Of a stretch of DNA of 40,754 bases, positions 1-9,707 are shown one piece after another. The notes under the pieces were generated by a model, which was not told the origin of the DNA, searched no databases, and worked only from the letters and a program-made list of their open reading frames with translations. A program made the translations under genes and the position numbers. Position 1 is the stretch's first letter. Every line of letters begins with the position of its first letter. The DNA is from Salinivirgaceae bacterium. Lineage in GTDB: Bacteria > Bacteroidota > Bacteroidia > Bacteroidales > SZUA-534. Location: positions 1 through 40,754 of the forward strand of contig JAKSOL010000007.1 in NCBI GenBank assembly GCA_024405635.1. Direction: 5' to 3'.

Positions 1-2
1 GT

Positions 3-116
3 GTAAAAACTCGTTTTGTCGATTACATAGTAAGCGTTGCTAGTGGTTTGCAAGTAAACAACGAGAAGAAAGGCTATCGCGAAATAGCCATTTTCAAAAC
101 TGGAGTAACGCTGTAA
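3..116 (+). CDS. C-terminal fragment of an unrecognised protein
   Basis: An open frame runs in from the left edge and ends at a TAA at 114-116, leaving 37 residues. The visible tail ends in IAIFKTGVTL. Codon use (many AAC, GTA and GGC codons) is like the housekeeping genes nearby, and a strong terminator follows about 20 bases later, so I read this as the real end of a gene that starts outside the window. No motif allows a family call. Confidence 0.5.
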   Translation, partial: VKTRFVDYIVSVASGLQVNNEKKGYREIAIFKTGVTL

Positions 117-138
117 ATTTGAACTCACATAAAAAAAC

Positions 139-171
139 AAGCCCGAACAGCACACAAGGTTGTTCGGGCTT
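139..171. terminator. Bidirectional rho-independent terminator
   Basis: An 11-bp perfect stem (139-149 with 161-171) closes an 11-nt loop. It is followed by TTTTGTTT on the + strand and preceded by a run of seven A at 131-137, which gives a U tract in the minus direction. It lies between a + strand gene end and a minus-strand gene end, so it can serve both convergent genes. Confidence 0.85.
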
Positions 172-193
172 TTGTTTATTGAAAAGTGATAGG

Positions 194-1429
194 TTATTGT
201 TTTAGTACGCAGTTTATGCGCGAAAGGTCGCTATCGGTTTGCGCAGGACTAATGTGTAGCAATCGGCAAAGCAGAGCATACAAGTCAATGTTTTGCAATT
301 GTGGAGCCTCGTAACCTTGTTTAAAGTCGGGACCAACGGCGTAAAAAATACCATTCATTAAATTGTTTTCGGGCGCAAAACCATGAGCACCAGCGCGCAT
401 TGGCAAATTGTTGTAGCTCATGCACCAAGCACTGTCGGCTAGCAAAATAACATCGCCAATGCAATGCTCGTTTGCCGAAAAATGATAGTTGGCTGGCATG
501 TTGTTTCGAGCTATAGCTTTAATGCCTTCAACTCCGTTAAACGCTGCCACAACCGAGTCGGTGCAATTTTTTTTGCAGTAAACCATGCTGAAAGCATCGC
601 TATACGACACTGTATCAACTAAATGAGCTGGCAAGTATTGGTTCAGATTTACAATGCGCGAAACGGTGTCGAGGTTTGCCATTCCGTGGTCCGAAACAAT
701 AATTAAGTTAACCGAGTCGCTAAAACTGAGCGCGGCAATGTTGTTTCGCAAGCGATTGATAAGGCTATCGGCACGGCTAATGGCCGAAACAATTTCGGGG
801 CCCGATGTGCCGTAAGTATGGCCAATGTTGTCAACATCTTCAATATAGCACATAACTAACCGAGGTCGTTGTTTTACAGGAAGTTGCAACCATGCAGTAA
901 TGCTATCGATGCGGTTGACGTAAGGCACTGAGCCATCAAATTTTTTGGTTATAGATGGTTTGTAGCCTTTAACCGAGACCTCGCTACCAACCCAAAAATA
1001 CGAAGCGGTGTGTACTTTTTGAGCCTCGGCAGTTACCCAAATAGGTTCGCCTTTGTAAAATTTTGAGTTTAGAACAGAGTTTGTATCGGTGTAGTTGTAA
1101 AACTGTTTTAATCCGCGGTGCATAAACTTGTTTGCCACAATGCCATGTTTTTCGGCATAAAGTCCGGTTGCCATTCCGTAGTGATTGGTAAAAGTTACGG
1201 TTGGAAACGATGGCGCAAACGACTTGGCTTTAACACCTTGATGCTCAATGCTGTCGAGGGCTGGAGTTACGGCAAGTGTAGGGTAGTCGGCGCGAAATCC
1301 GTCAATTGACAGAACGATGGTGTAGTTTGTTGGTGAGTGTTGACGTTGGTTTAGGTTGTGAACTATAACATTTTGAGCAGCTACGGCTACCAAAAACATC
1401 ACAAACAAAATGATGGATGTCTTTTTCAT
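194..1429 (-). CDS. Ectonucleotide pyrophosphatase/phosphodiesterase (alkaline phosphatase superfamily), exported
   Basis: A 411-residue protein with an N-terminal signal peptide (hydrophobic stretch from residue 6 to about 18). SIDGFRADY (D43) is the first metal site. PTVTFTNHY around residue 79 matches the PTKTFPNHY nucleophile region of NPP enzymes, with T79 as the likely nucleophile. DVDNIGHTYG, SDHGM and the late GAHGF supply the other metal ligands. This is the type I phosphodiesterase/nucleotide pyrophosphatase family, which hydrolyses nucleotide or other phosphodiester bonds outside the cytoplasm. The substrate cannot be told from sequence. It is the last gene of a minus-strand cluster, 38 bp after the C69 peptidase, and ends at the bidirectional terminator. 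Confidence 0.9.
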   Translation of the reverse strand: MKKTSIILFVMFLVAVAAQNVIVHNLNQRQHSPTNYTIVLSIDGFRADYPTLAVTPALDSIEHQGVKAKSFAPSFPTVTFTNHYGMATGLYAEKHGIVANKFMHRGLKQFYNYTDTNSVLNSKFYKGEPIWVTAEAQKVHTASYFWVGSEVSVKGYKPSITKKFDGSVPYVNRIDSITAWLQLPVKQRPRLVMCYIEDVDNIGHTYGTSGPEIVSAISRADSLINRLRNNIAALSFSDSVNLIIVSDHGMANLDTVSRIVNLNQYLPAHLVDTVSYSDAFSMVYCKKNCTDSVVAAFNGVEGIKAIARNNMPANYHFSANEHCIGDVILLADSAWCMSYNNLPMRAGAHGFAPENNLMNGIFYAVGPDFKQGYEAPQLQNIDLYALLCRLLHISPAQTDSDLSRINCVLKQ

Positions 1430-1467
1430 TTCTTTTTCGATGTAAAATTTATACAGCTAACGAGTTG

Positions 1468-3216
1468 TTATTCAGTTACTTTTAGTTTGTCGCCAGTTTC
1501 GTTTACAACGTCGCGATACCAACGTTCGTCGTAACCGGGCCATTCAACTTTTGGAGCAAAGTATTTGTAGTTATCAGGTTTTTGAGTTGGCGTTTTAACA
1601 TTGCCGTCCATGTATTTGATAAACAATTGTTTGTAAAAATCGCTCCAAGTTTTTGCCAAATCGTTGCCTGCATTTACAGAAAAATCGGTGAGTAAGTTCA
1701 GTGCTAGTTTAGGGTTTTTGCCAATTAGTTCAAGGGCGGCTTTGTCCATAGCAGGAACATAGTCTTGGTACATTTGTTCAAGTTCGGCTTGCTTTTGCTC
1801 AATTTCGGGATGAATAAGGCTGTAGCGAGTGTAGGCAAGGTTTGTTACTTGATTGAAAATCCAAAATGCGGCATTGTCAGAAAATTCCATTATGCTACCG
1901 TTGCCAACTTCAAAAGCGTGAGGAACGGCAGTAATGCTGCTATACATTGGGCAGTAAACAGTGCTAGCGCAGTCGTCAACGCCAAACCAAATGATGCCGC
2001 CAATGCCGTTTGGTAGCCAGTTGCGGCATTGTGCAACAAACGAAAAGCCAGTTTGTTGGGTTGCTGTGGCACGTTCGTTTATATATTCAACGCTGTCAAC
2101 TGTCCAATTCATTGGTCGCCAACGATAGGGGCAGTGCCAAGGTCCAGCACCAATGTCGTTGCGCATGTCGAGTTCAGTTCCTTCAAGGTGGTTGCGCATG
2201 CTGTTCATCACTTTGTTTAGGCTCACTTTTTCGTCGGGTTTAATCCAAAGAGGCATACGGTTGTTGGCGTAGCCAGTTGCGGCATCGTGGCTAATGTTTG
2301 TGCCTTTGGCATATTCCCAATACTGGTTCATACCTTTTGCCACACCATCAAAAAAGGCCCAAACGCGTATTTCGCAAGCGCGGGCACCGGTAAAGTCAAC
2401 AGGTGCGTATGTGTCTGAAAAACTGAAGTTTTCTTTGGTTACGTTGTTGTTGATGTATTTTTTAGCACGCGCAAAATCCATTACATCGTCGGCATAAACG
2501 GTGGTAATGTTGGGGTCGAATATCTTGTCGATTTGCGAGAACGCAATTGAAGTAGGGTTGTCGTTCCAAGGGAAGGTTGTGATTCGGGCTTGATTTGCGT
2601 GAGCGCATACGTAGCCGTCGGGAATTTGGCGAGCTACCCACACGGCGCCTTTATTGCGGTTTACGATGCCTTTTTTTGTTTTTTGCAAGTCGATGCCTTT
2701 GCCTATCATTTCCAAAATCCAAACTTCGTTAGCATCGGCAATTGAGAACGATTCGCCCTCGCTAGCATAACCATATTTGGCAACCAATTCCACCATTATC
2801 TTTATGGCTTCGCGTGCCGATGTAGCGCGTTGCAAGGTTACGTAAATCAAACTGCCATAGTCCATTATTGCAGTAGAGTCGCCCCAAAGTTCCTCACGTC
2901 CGCCAAAGGTTGTTTCGCCAATCACAACTTGGTTTTCGTTCATGTTGCCAACCACGTTGTAGGTTTTTTCGGCTTGGTCAATTTGTCCCATAAACCTGCC
3001 AGTGTCCCAATCGTAAATATCGAGCATGGTGCCGGTGGCATAAGTGGCTGCTGCCCAATGGTATAACTCGCCATAAAGTGTGTGCGAATCGGCGGCATAG
3101 CTAACCATGCACGATCCGTCGGCTGAAGCTCCTTTGGTTACTAAAAAGTTGGTGCATGCCATAACTTGTTGAGTTGCAGCAAGTAACATGGCTGAAAAAA
3201 GCAATCGGATTTTCAT
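1468..3216 (-). CDS. C69-family dipeptidase, exported
   Basis: A 582-residue protein. A 20-residue signal peptide ends in VMA and is followed directly by C21-TNFLV. In family C69 the N-terminal nucleophile is a cysteine exposed by processing, so C21 is the likely catalytic residue. The motifs GETTFGGREEL, ILEMIGKG and CAHANQARI are typical of the family, and the length is typical of Bacteroidota members. The expected role is hydrolysis of dipeptides or short peptides in the periplasm. Its position in a cluster with an M23 peptidase and anmK fits a part in processing wall-derived or dietary peptides, but that is inference. Confidence 0.9.
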   Translation of the reverse strand: MKIRLLFSAMLLAATQQVMACTNFLVTKGASADGSCMVSYAADSHTLYGELYHWAAATYATGTMLDIYDWDTGRFMGQIDQAEKTYNVVGNMNENQVVIGETTFGGREELWGDSTAIMDYGSLIYVTLQRATSAREAIKIMVELVAKYGYASEGESFSIADANEVWILEMIGKGIDLQKTKKGIVNRNKGAVWVARQIPDGYVCAHANQARITTFPWNDNPTSIAFSQIDKIFDPNITTVYADDVMDFARAKKYINNNVTKENFSFSDTYAPVDFTGARACEIRVWAFFDGVAKGMNQYWEYAKGTNISHDAATGYANNRMPLWIKPDEKVSLNKVMNSMRNHLEGTELDMRNDIGAGPWHCPYRWRPMNWTVDSVEYINERATATQQTGFSFVAQCRNWLPNGIGGIIWFGVDDCASTVYCPMYSSITAVPHAFEVGNGSIMEFSDNAAFWIFNQVTNLAYTRYSLIHPEIEQKQAELEQMYQDYVPAMDKAALELIGKNPKLALNLLTDFSVNAGNDLAKTWSDFYKQLFIKYMDGNVKTPTQKPDNYKYFAPKVEWPGYDERWYRDVVNETGDKLKVTE

Positions 3217-3251
3217 ATTCAGTGGTTTAATTACAAATTGTTTGTTGAGTT

Positions 3252-4316
3252 TTATAGCGTATTGCCCAAGTAAACGCAGCCGCCAATGTTGTCGAATTTG
3301 GCGCCAGTTACACTTTTTAGGCAGTTTGTTTGGTTGCTGATGCGTAGTGCTCCCAAAAAGGCGAATATGATAGCCTCTTTAAGTTCTACATCGGTTTTTT
3401 TGCCAATTATTGGGGTGCTAATCTTGCAGTTTTGTGCAATTAGTTCCATTAAAAATGTGTTGTAAGCGCCTCCGCCAGTTACCAAAACTTGACCTTGTGC
3501 AAGATCAATGTTTGCTGCAATTTGTTGTGCAGCATGGTGGTAGTATGTGCAAAGTAGGTTATCGTAGTCGGTGCGGTTGCCAAATAATGGTAATACTTGC
3601 TGTTCAACAAACTCGCGACCTAACGATTTTGGAGCTGGAGTATTGTAGTAGTTGTTACTATTCAGCAAATCAAGTAGTTGGCTATCGCATTTACCTTTGC
3701 GACCAGTGTTGCCGCTTACATCGTATTCAAGGTCCATTTTTCGGGCCAAAAGATTAAAAACAAAATTTGCAGGGCAAATGTCGTAAGCAATGCGTTGGTT
3801 GTTGTTTGTAAACGACAGATTAGCAAAACCGCCAATGTTAAGGCAACCTGCATAGTTACCAAACAAAAGTTGGTCGCCAATAGGCACAAGTGGAGCACCG
3901 TTGCCGCCAAGAGCAACATCGGTAGTGCGGAAATCGCAAACGCAGTTTATTCCGCAGGCAGTTGCAATGTGGGCGCCGCTACCAATTTGTAAAGTCATGC
4001 CCAATTGAGGCTCGTGAAAAACGGTGTAGCCGTGCGAGGCAACAATATCGGGGGTAAAGTTGATGTCTTGCACAAAGTTGCGCACAAGGTTGCCAATGTA
4101 GGTGCCATAGTCGGAGTGGAGCAGAGCAAGGTCGCGGCCACAAAGAGTGTGGCTATTGAGCAAGCGCTGGTACATTTGTGGTGTGTACTTTATTGTGGAG
4201 CCTTCAATGGTGTTATAGCGCCACGTTTCGCCAACTTTTAAAAATTCGCAAGCAACAATGTCAACGCCATCGAGTGAGGTGCCCGACATTATGCCTATGG
4301 CTTTAATGTTGTTCAT
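3252..4316 (-). CDS. anmK: Anhydro-N-acetylmuramic acid kinase
   Basis: The enzyme phosphorylates and opens 1,6-anhydro-MurNAc to MurNAc-6-phosphate, the cytoplasmic entry step for recycled peptidoglycan sugar. I chose the start at 4316, giving 354 residues, because it places the family motif GIMSGTSLDGVD at residues 8-19. The frame stays open another 25 codons upstream, but that stretch overlaps the previous gene and looks non-conserved. Other family marks are ASHGYTVFHE, GGNGAPLVPIGD (catalytic Asp region) and LVTGGGAYN. The start overlaps the stop of the upstream M23 gene by 14 bp, which suggests translational coupling. Confidence 0.95.
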   Translation of the reverse strand: MNNIKAIGIMSGTSLDGVDIVACEFLKVGETWRYNTIEGSTIKYTPQMYQRLLNSHTLCGRDLALLHSDYGTYIGNLVRNFVQDINFTPDIVASHGYTVFHEPQLGMTLQIGSGAHIATACGINCVCDFRTTDVALGGNGAPLVPIGDQLLFGNYAGCLNIGGFANLSFTNNNQRIAYDICPANFVFNLLARKMDLEYDVSGNTGRKGKCDSQLLDLLNSNNYYNTPAPKSLGREFVEQQVLPLFGNRTDYDNLLCTYYHHAAQQIAANIDLAQGQVLVTGGGAYNTFLMELIAQNCKISTPIIGKKTDVELKEAIIFAFLGALRISNQTNCLKSVTGAKFDNIGGCVYLGNTL

Positions 4317-6039
4317 TTTCAAACGTATTTGGTTGATATGTGCGGCGGAAAGTTTCTTTGTTACCACAAACATCAGACACGGTAAGCTCAAGTTTGTATT
4401 GTTTGGCTGGTTCCAAATACTCGTCGGCGGTGTAGGTCAGACTTTTGGTTTTTGGGTCATAAATAAACAGAACCCAATTGTCGTTTATCTTGCCCTCGTA
4501 TGTGCTAATGCCCGATAGGTTGTCTTCAATTTTGAACGATATTGATTGCGAGCCCGGTACAATTTTTATTGGTTTTATGGTTGGCTTTACTGTGTCAATT
4601 TTAACTACAAATTTGCCAAATTCGCCAGAGTTAGCGCTAATCCAACCATTTGAGTATTTGCTTGCTAGCGCCGATTCGTGTTTGTCGTCAATTTGCTTAA
4701 CAATAGTCAGTTTTGAAGTATCGACCGAGTCGGTGCCGTGGCAACGTATTTGCACGTTAAACGATTTATCGACAGGAATAAGGCGATTGCCCACAGCAAA
4801 GTTGTATGAGAAAGTGCCAGGTGCAATTGTGCTGTCGATGCTAAAGGCAAACGGAACATCGGTAAAGAACGATTTGGCTTTTATTGCTAGTTTAAAGTCG
4901 GTAGTGTCGAGGTTGTACGAGTCTTGCCATTTCAGCATTTTTTCAGGTTCGGGCTTTTGCGCCTCGGTGTTAAGAGGCAAACCTTTAACCCAAGTTTGTG
5001 CTTTCGATGTGTTGCCGTACGAGTCGGTTGCAATAACGGTTATCTTTTTTATTTCCCCTTCTTTAACATGAATTAAACCGTTGTTAACCAGATTACTATA
5101 TACTGCCAATTTATTATTTGGTTCAACAAACAATTTGTATGCAATTGTTTTGCTGGCAATGTAAGCTTCGTAGTCGAGCACACTGCTTATGTAGTGAGTT
5201 TCGCTAAACGAAACGCCATCAAAAGTCATTGAAAAAACAACGGCATCGTCAACACGAAGGTCGAAGCGATAAACGCCGCAACGGTTGCTTGACCCGTCGA
5301 GAAAATCGTCGCTCTTTATGCCAACGCCAATTGTTCCGCAAACGCCAATGGTGTCGTAGCTTTCGGTAACGTGTAAGTTGCCTGTGGTTTTTACAAGATT
5401 AAAAGTTAGGCGGCTAAATTCGCCCTCAATTTGCGATTGATTGTCCATTGGGAACAATGTGAACAAAGTCATGCGAGGAGGTGTTTTGTCGGCAATAGGA
5501 TAGCCAAGAAACAAACCATTCATGGCATTTGAGTTGCTGGTTTTGCGAATCTCAAAGTGCAAATGTGGTCCACCCGATGAGCCCGAGTTTCCGCTCAATC
5601 CAATAACATCGCCTTGGTTAATTGGAATCTCGCCAGGCTTTAAGAACAAATCGACAGGAAACGAGTGCTTTTTATATTGTTGGGCGCGCACATATCGGCC
5701 AATTTGAATGTTGAACTCTAACATGTGAGCGTAAACCGAAGTGTAGCCATCGGGGTGGGTAATGTAAACCGAATGGCCGTAGCCTGTTGGCGAAACTTTG
5801 ATGCGCGACACGTATCCTTTTTGTACTGCATAGATGCGAAAACCAACTTTTCCTTGTGTTTTCATGTCCAATCCGGCGTGAAAATGGCCGCTGCGCAGTT
5901 CGGCAAAATTTCCCGACAAGTAAATAGGAATTTTTAGCGGACAAATCCAGCCCAAAGTATCGAAACGAAGTTGTGCGGTTGCTGTATTTATCTGAAACAG
6001 AGCAATTATACTTAATGCTATTAGTCGTATTTTGTTCAT
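4303..6039 (-). CDS. M23-family zinc endopeptidase, exported
   Basis: With the start at 6039 the protein has 578 residues and opens with a clear signal peptide (MNKIRLIALS to TATAQ). The open frame continues 16 codons upstream, but those precede the signal. LytM/M23 zinc motifs are present: HAGLD (H54, D58), the central YAHM (H105) and PHLHFE (H159, H161). The family cuts peptide crosslinks of peptidoglycan. About 400 residues follow the catalytic domain, with beta-rich Ig-like character (TYQPNTFENEQH tail), typical of Bacteroidota M23 proteins. It is the first gene of the cluster M23-anmK-C69-NPP, which links wall cleavage with recycling. Confidence 0.92.
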   Translation of the reverse strand: MNKIRLIALSIIALFQINTATAQLRFDTLGWICPLKIPIYLSGNFAELRSGHFHAGLDMKTQGKVGFRIYAVQKGYVSRIKVSPTGYGHSVYITHPDGYTSVYAHMLEFNIQIGRYVRAQQYKKHSFPVDLFLKPGEIPINQGDVIGLSGNSGSSGGPHLHFEIRKTSNSNAMNGLFLGYPIADKTPPRMTLFTLFPMDNQSQIEGEFSRLTFNLVKTTGNLHVTESYDTIGVCGTIGVGIKSDDFLDGSSNRCGVYRFDLRVDDAVVFSMTFDGVSFSETHYISSVLDYEAYIASKTIAYKLFVEPNNKLAVYSNLVNNGLIHVKEGEIKKITVIATDSYGNTSKAQTWVKGLPLNTEAQKPEPEKMLKWQDSYNLDTTDFKLAIKAKSFFTDVPFAFSIDSTIAPGTFSYNFAVGNRLIPVDKSFNVQIRCHGTDSVDTSKLTIVKQIDDKHESALASKYSNGWISANSGEFGKFVVKIDTVKPTIKPIKIVPGSQSISFKIEDNLSGISTYEGKINDNWVLFIYDPKTKSLTYTADEYLEPAKQYKLELTVSDVCGNKETFRRTYQPNTFENEQH

Positions 6040-6365
6040 TTGTTTATTGTTTTTTAGCAACGCGAATTTACTTAAAGAAATCCCCAAACACTGCCATTCG
6101 CAAATAAGTTAGCAACATTGTGTTGTTAAAAGTGTGACGTTTGTTTTTCGACTTATGGTTAAAGTACAATTACTATATACACAAACATTTTTCGTGTGCT
6201 TTTTATGCCCGGTTATCAATCTTAGTTATTTGATTATCAATCTTAATTGTATCAGGCTTTTTATTCTCGCGGTAATTGTTAAAATTTGTAATGATTGATA
6301 CTTTGGTATTATGTGCTTGAATATCAATTGAATAACAAACAAAACAACCTTTGAAAAAACAATAA
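6040..6365. promoter_or_regulatory. Divergent intergenic region with a repeated TTATCAATCTTA motif
   Basis: This 326-bp gap separates the minus-strand envelope cluster from the + strand sensor phosphatase, so it should hold both promoters. TTATCAATCTTA occurs twice, at 6213-6224 and 6234-6245, with 21-bp spacing (two helical turns). The inverted core GATTGATA follows at 6293-6300. A near-match to the Bacteroidota -7 box, TACTTTGG, lies at 6299-6306. No convincing minus-direction box was seen. The protein that would bind is unknown. Confidence 0.4.
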
Positions 6366-9300
6366 ATGATGCGCCGACTATACATTGCAACTCTGTTTGT
6401 TCTATGGGCAGTTATTAGCCAAGCGCAGATAAATCGTTACGGTGTTCCTTTTGTAACTAATTATTCGCCAAGTGTTTACCCAAACAACCGACAAGTTTGG
6501 TCGGTTGCACAAGACAACCGGGGAGTGCTGTATTTTGCATCGGGCGAAGGAATATTGGAGTTTGATGGCAAGCAGTGGAGAGGCATTTCGGCATGCGACG
6601 ATGTTAGTTGTGTGGCCGCCGACGAAAACGGAACAATATACGTAGGTGGATATAACGATTTTGGTTATCTGAAACCCGATTCAACTGGCCAGCTTAAGTA
6701 TTGCTCGTTGCGGAATCTTATTTCAAAAAATGTTGAAATACCAACCATTGACGACAACATAACCTTTTCGGGCGACACGGTTTTCTTTGTAGGCATGGGT
6801 TGTATGGTTATGTATAACCGCAGGTACAATTATGCCGATATGTGGCCAGTGAGTGACTACTCGCGAGTGGTGATAAATGGCGGACTAAAACTGACCAAAA
6901 CAACAGGCGACATTGACCACATTGCTACAGTTGACCAAAAAGGTGAACGTCCATTTATTCGCCACGATATTATGTACGGAGTGGCTGATATTGAGAAGAT
7001 TAAAAACACCGAAATTCTAATATCGCTGAACGACCATTTTGCCTTGTACGACCCTTACAATCGAACAATTAAAACTCATAAGTTTAACGACGTTTCGGGG
7101 TACATTGAAAATGCTAAAAGTGGTTTTGACAAAATAGAGCCACTTGGCAACCGCCAATATGCCATTTCGATGCGCACACAAAACGAGAATATCTCGGTGG
7201 CTTTTTTTGATGCTCGATACAATGTAAGCGAAATAGTAAACTCGCACAATGGCGGCCCTCGCCAAGCAATAACCAATTTGCTAAAAACAACCGACAGCCT
7301 TCTTTGGTGCACACATTGGGGAATCTCGTCTATGGAGTACGGTTCGCCATTTCGTGGTTTTACCGAAGGTGTTGACTACGAGGGAATTATAACCGATATT
7401 AAAGAACTTAATGGCGATATATACATTTCAACAACACTAGGCATTTATTGTTTGTCGCCAAACGAGCATCATGTTTACACAATGCAAAAACTAACCCCCA
7501 GTTCAATTTGCATATACTCGTTAAGTCATTACACCAATCCAAACACAAAACAACGCGGTTTGCTTGCCGCTTCCGATGATGGAATTTTTCAAATAATGAA
7601 TGGTAAACTGTCTGTTGTAGCGTTGGAGTATGCAGCATGCGACCGTATTATTCAGCCTCGCAACGACATGAGCAGCATATTGGCATCAAGTTTTAGCTTT
7701 TCGCAGTTTAAAGTTGAAAAATCATCAAAAATTAAACAAGCCGAAACACCAGAGTCGTTTGAGTTGATTAACAGTTACATAACCGATTCGATACAACAAG
7801 ACAAGCATGGCGATATTTGGTTTGTTGGCATGGGGCAAGGTTTGTTTCGCATTTTCGACAACTACGACATTGAACTGTTTGAAGAAGACGAAATACCTAA
7901 TGTGGACTATATAGCAAACCTGCGCGAAGGTGTAGTTTTTGCCACTCAACAAGGCATTTTTAAATTTAACCGACACACACACACCTTTAGCAAAGCCAAT
8001 GCCGATGTGGTGATGCAATTTACCGACTCGGTGCCTATTAAAATTCTATGCCAATATGGCGACGGCTATGCTATGTGCGATAAAAATGGATTCATTTCGG
8101 TAGTTGTACCCGACAAGGCAGGCCGATTCCGTTGCTACAACAAATTGTTTCGCCGACTTAACCTAACCAACTCTGCCATGCCTTTGTTTGTGTCTTCCGA
8201 CTCAACATTGTGGTTTGCAACCGAAAAAAACTTAGTATCGTATCGCTGCGATTTAGACACTTACGACAATTTGACTATTGACCAAAAATACGCCGAACGA
8301 CCTTATAACACCCTGATACGCAAGGTTCAAGTTAACGATTCGGTGATTTTTATGGGAACACATTCCGACGAAGACGGATTGGTGCTTACAGCTCAGCCAA
8401 CCGAACAAATTCCTGTTATTGAATACAAACACAATAACATTAAATTCAACTATTCGGCAGTTTATTTTGAATGTGCCGACCGAATAGAATACTCGTATAT
8501 ACTTGAAAACTACAACGATAATTGGAGCGAATGGAGCGTCGACAATGAAATAAACTACACCAACTTGTTTGAAGGTGAATACACTTTCTGTGTAAAGGCT
8601 CGTAACATTTATCAAACCGAAAGCACTGTAGCCCGATACACGTTTGTTGTGCTACCGCCATGGTATCGTACATGGTGGGCCTATGTTTTGTATGTGATAA
8701 TGGGCGCAGCATTGTTGGTTATAAGTTCGCAATTGTACTCGCACAACTTGCGCATACGCAACGAAAAACTTGAGCGCATTGTGGCTGTGCGTACCCACGA
8801 ATTGCAAAAGCAAAAAGAAGAACTTGCAGCAAGCAATGTGAAAATTGAAAAGCAGTATGCCATTTTAAACGAGCAGAAACTTGAAATTGAGCGCCGCGAT
8901 GCTGAGATTGTTTGCGGAGTTGAATATGCTGGTCAAATTCAGGCGGCAATGCTTACGCCCAAGTACAAAATACAAAGTGTGTTCCCAAATTACTTTATAC
9001 TATACATGCCTTGCGAAATTGTAAGCGGCGACTTTTATTGGGTAGGAGAGTTTGGGTCGCGCAAAATTTGCGTTGTGGCCGACTGTACTGGTCACGGAGT
9101 GCCAAGCGGCTTTTTGAGCATGATGGGCATTTCGTTCATTAGTCACATAGTTTCGCAAGTTGAAAAGCCTAGCGATATTTTGAATCATTTGCAGAATGAG
9201 ATAGTTCAAAGCTTGCATCAAAAAGAAAAGGCATACAATATTGACGGAATGGACGTGGTCATTTATTCAATAAATACCGAAACCAACACACTTGAATACG

Positions 9301-9647
9301 CTGGAGCATCAATGCCGCTGTTTGTAGTGCGCAATGGCGAACTTATTATTCTGAATCCCGATAAGAAAAGCATTGGAGCGTATCAGCACGAGGATAGTTT
9401 ATTTAACTGCCAAAGCATGCACATTGAACCCAACGACATGATTTATGCGTTTACCGATGGTTACAATGACCAATTTGGCGGTCAAAGAAACCGCAAGTTC
9501 ATGATGAAGAACTTTAAGCAACTTGTGGTTGAAATCGCCGACAAACCTCTTGCTCATCAGCAGCGCATTTTGCAGCAAATTCACATGCAACACCACGGTT
9601 CGCACATGCAAACCGACGATATTTTGATATTTGGTGTTAGAGTGTAA
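6366..9647 (+). CDS. Periplasmic propeller sensor with cytoplasmic SpoIIE/PP2C phosphatase domain
   Basis: A 1093-residue membrane protein. Residues 1-20 are a signal peptide ending SQAQ. Repeats of the two-component-regulator propeller type follow (for example VWSVAQDNRGVLYFAS). A Y_Y_Y-type Ig domain lies at about 690-763, a transmembrane helix at about 770-790, a charged coiled coil at about 799-848, and a PP2C/SpoIIE domain at about 874-1092. The phosphatase has its metal aspartates in SGDFYW (D889) and DCTGHG (D906), plus AFTDGYNDQFGG. It should sense something in the periplasm and dephosphorylate a cytoplasmic target, classically an anti-sigma-factor antagonist. No such partner is adjacent. 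The propeller and Y_Y_Y part usually sits on hybrid histidine kinases, but here there is no kinase or receiver. Confidence 0.92.
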   Translation: MMRRLYIATLFVLWAVISQAQINRYGVPFVTNYSPSVYPNNRQVWSVAQDNRGVLYFASGEGILEFDGKQWRGISACDDVSCVAADENGTIYVGGYNDFGYLKPDSTGQLKYCSLRNLISKNVEIPTIDDNITFSGDTVFFVGMGCMVMYNRRYNYADMWPVSDYSRVVINGGLKLTKTTGDIDHIATVDQKGERPFIRHDIMYGVADIEKIKNTEILISLNDHFALYDPYNRTIKTHKFNDVSGYIENAKSGFDKIEPLGNRQYAISMRTQNENISVAFFDARYNVSEIVNSHNGGPRQAITNLLKTTDSLLWCTHWGISSMEYGSPFRGFTEGVDYEGIITDIKELNGDIYISTTLGIYCLSPNEHHVYTMQKLTPSSICIYSLSHYTNPNTKQRGLLAASDDGIFQIMNGKLSVVALEYAACDRIIQPRNDMSSILASSFSFSQFKVEKSSKIKQAETPESFELINSYITDSIQQDKHGDIWFVGMGQGLFRIFDNYDIELFEEDEIPNVDYIANLREGVVFATQQGIFKFNRHTHTFSKANADVVMQFTDSVPIKILCQYGDGYAMCDKNGFISVVVPDKAGRFRCYNKLFRRLNLTNSAMPLFVSSDSTLWFATEKNLVSYRCDLDTYDNLTIDQKYAERPYNTLIRKVQVNDSVIFMGTHSDEDGLVLTAQPTEQIPVIEYKHNNIKFNYSAVYFECADRIEYSYILENYNDNWSEWSVDNEINYTNLFEGEYTFCVKARNIYQTESTVARYTFVVLPPWYRTWWAYVLYVIMGAALLVISSQLYSHNLRIRNEKLERIVAVRTHELQKQKEELAASNVKIEKQYAILNEQKLEIERRDAEIVCGVEYAGQIQAAMLTPKYKIQSVFPNYFILYMPCEIVSGDFYWVGEFGSRKICVVADCTGHGVPSGFLSMMGISFISHIVSQVEKPSDILNHLQNEIVQSLHQKEKAYNIDGMDVVIYSINTETNTLEYAGASMPLFVVRNGELIILNPDKKSIGAYQHEDSLFNCQSMHIEPNDMIYAFTDGYNDQFGGQRNRKFMMKNFKQLVVEIADKPLAHQQRILQQIHMQHHGSHMQTDDILIFGVRV

Positions 9648-9707
9648 CTATACCGAAGGCAAACAATAGGTAAAAATGCACAACGAGTAGCAAATAGCTA
9701 GTTAAAG

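Noticed and set aside
4317..4391. Upstream extension of anmK
   Set aside because: The frame stays open for 25 more codons, but these lie inside the M23 gene, and the family's conserved N-terminus fits the start at 4316.
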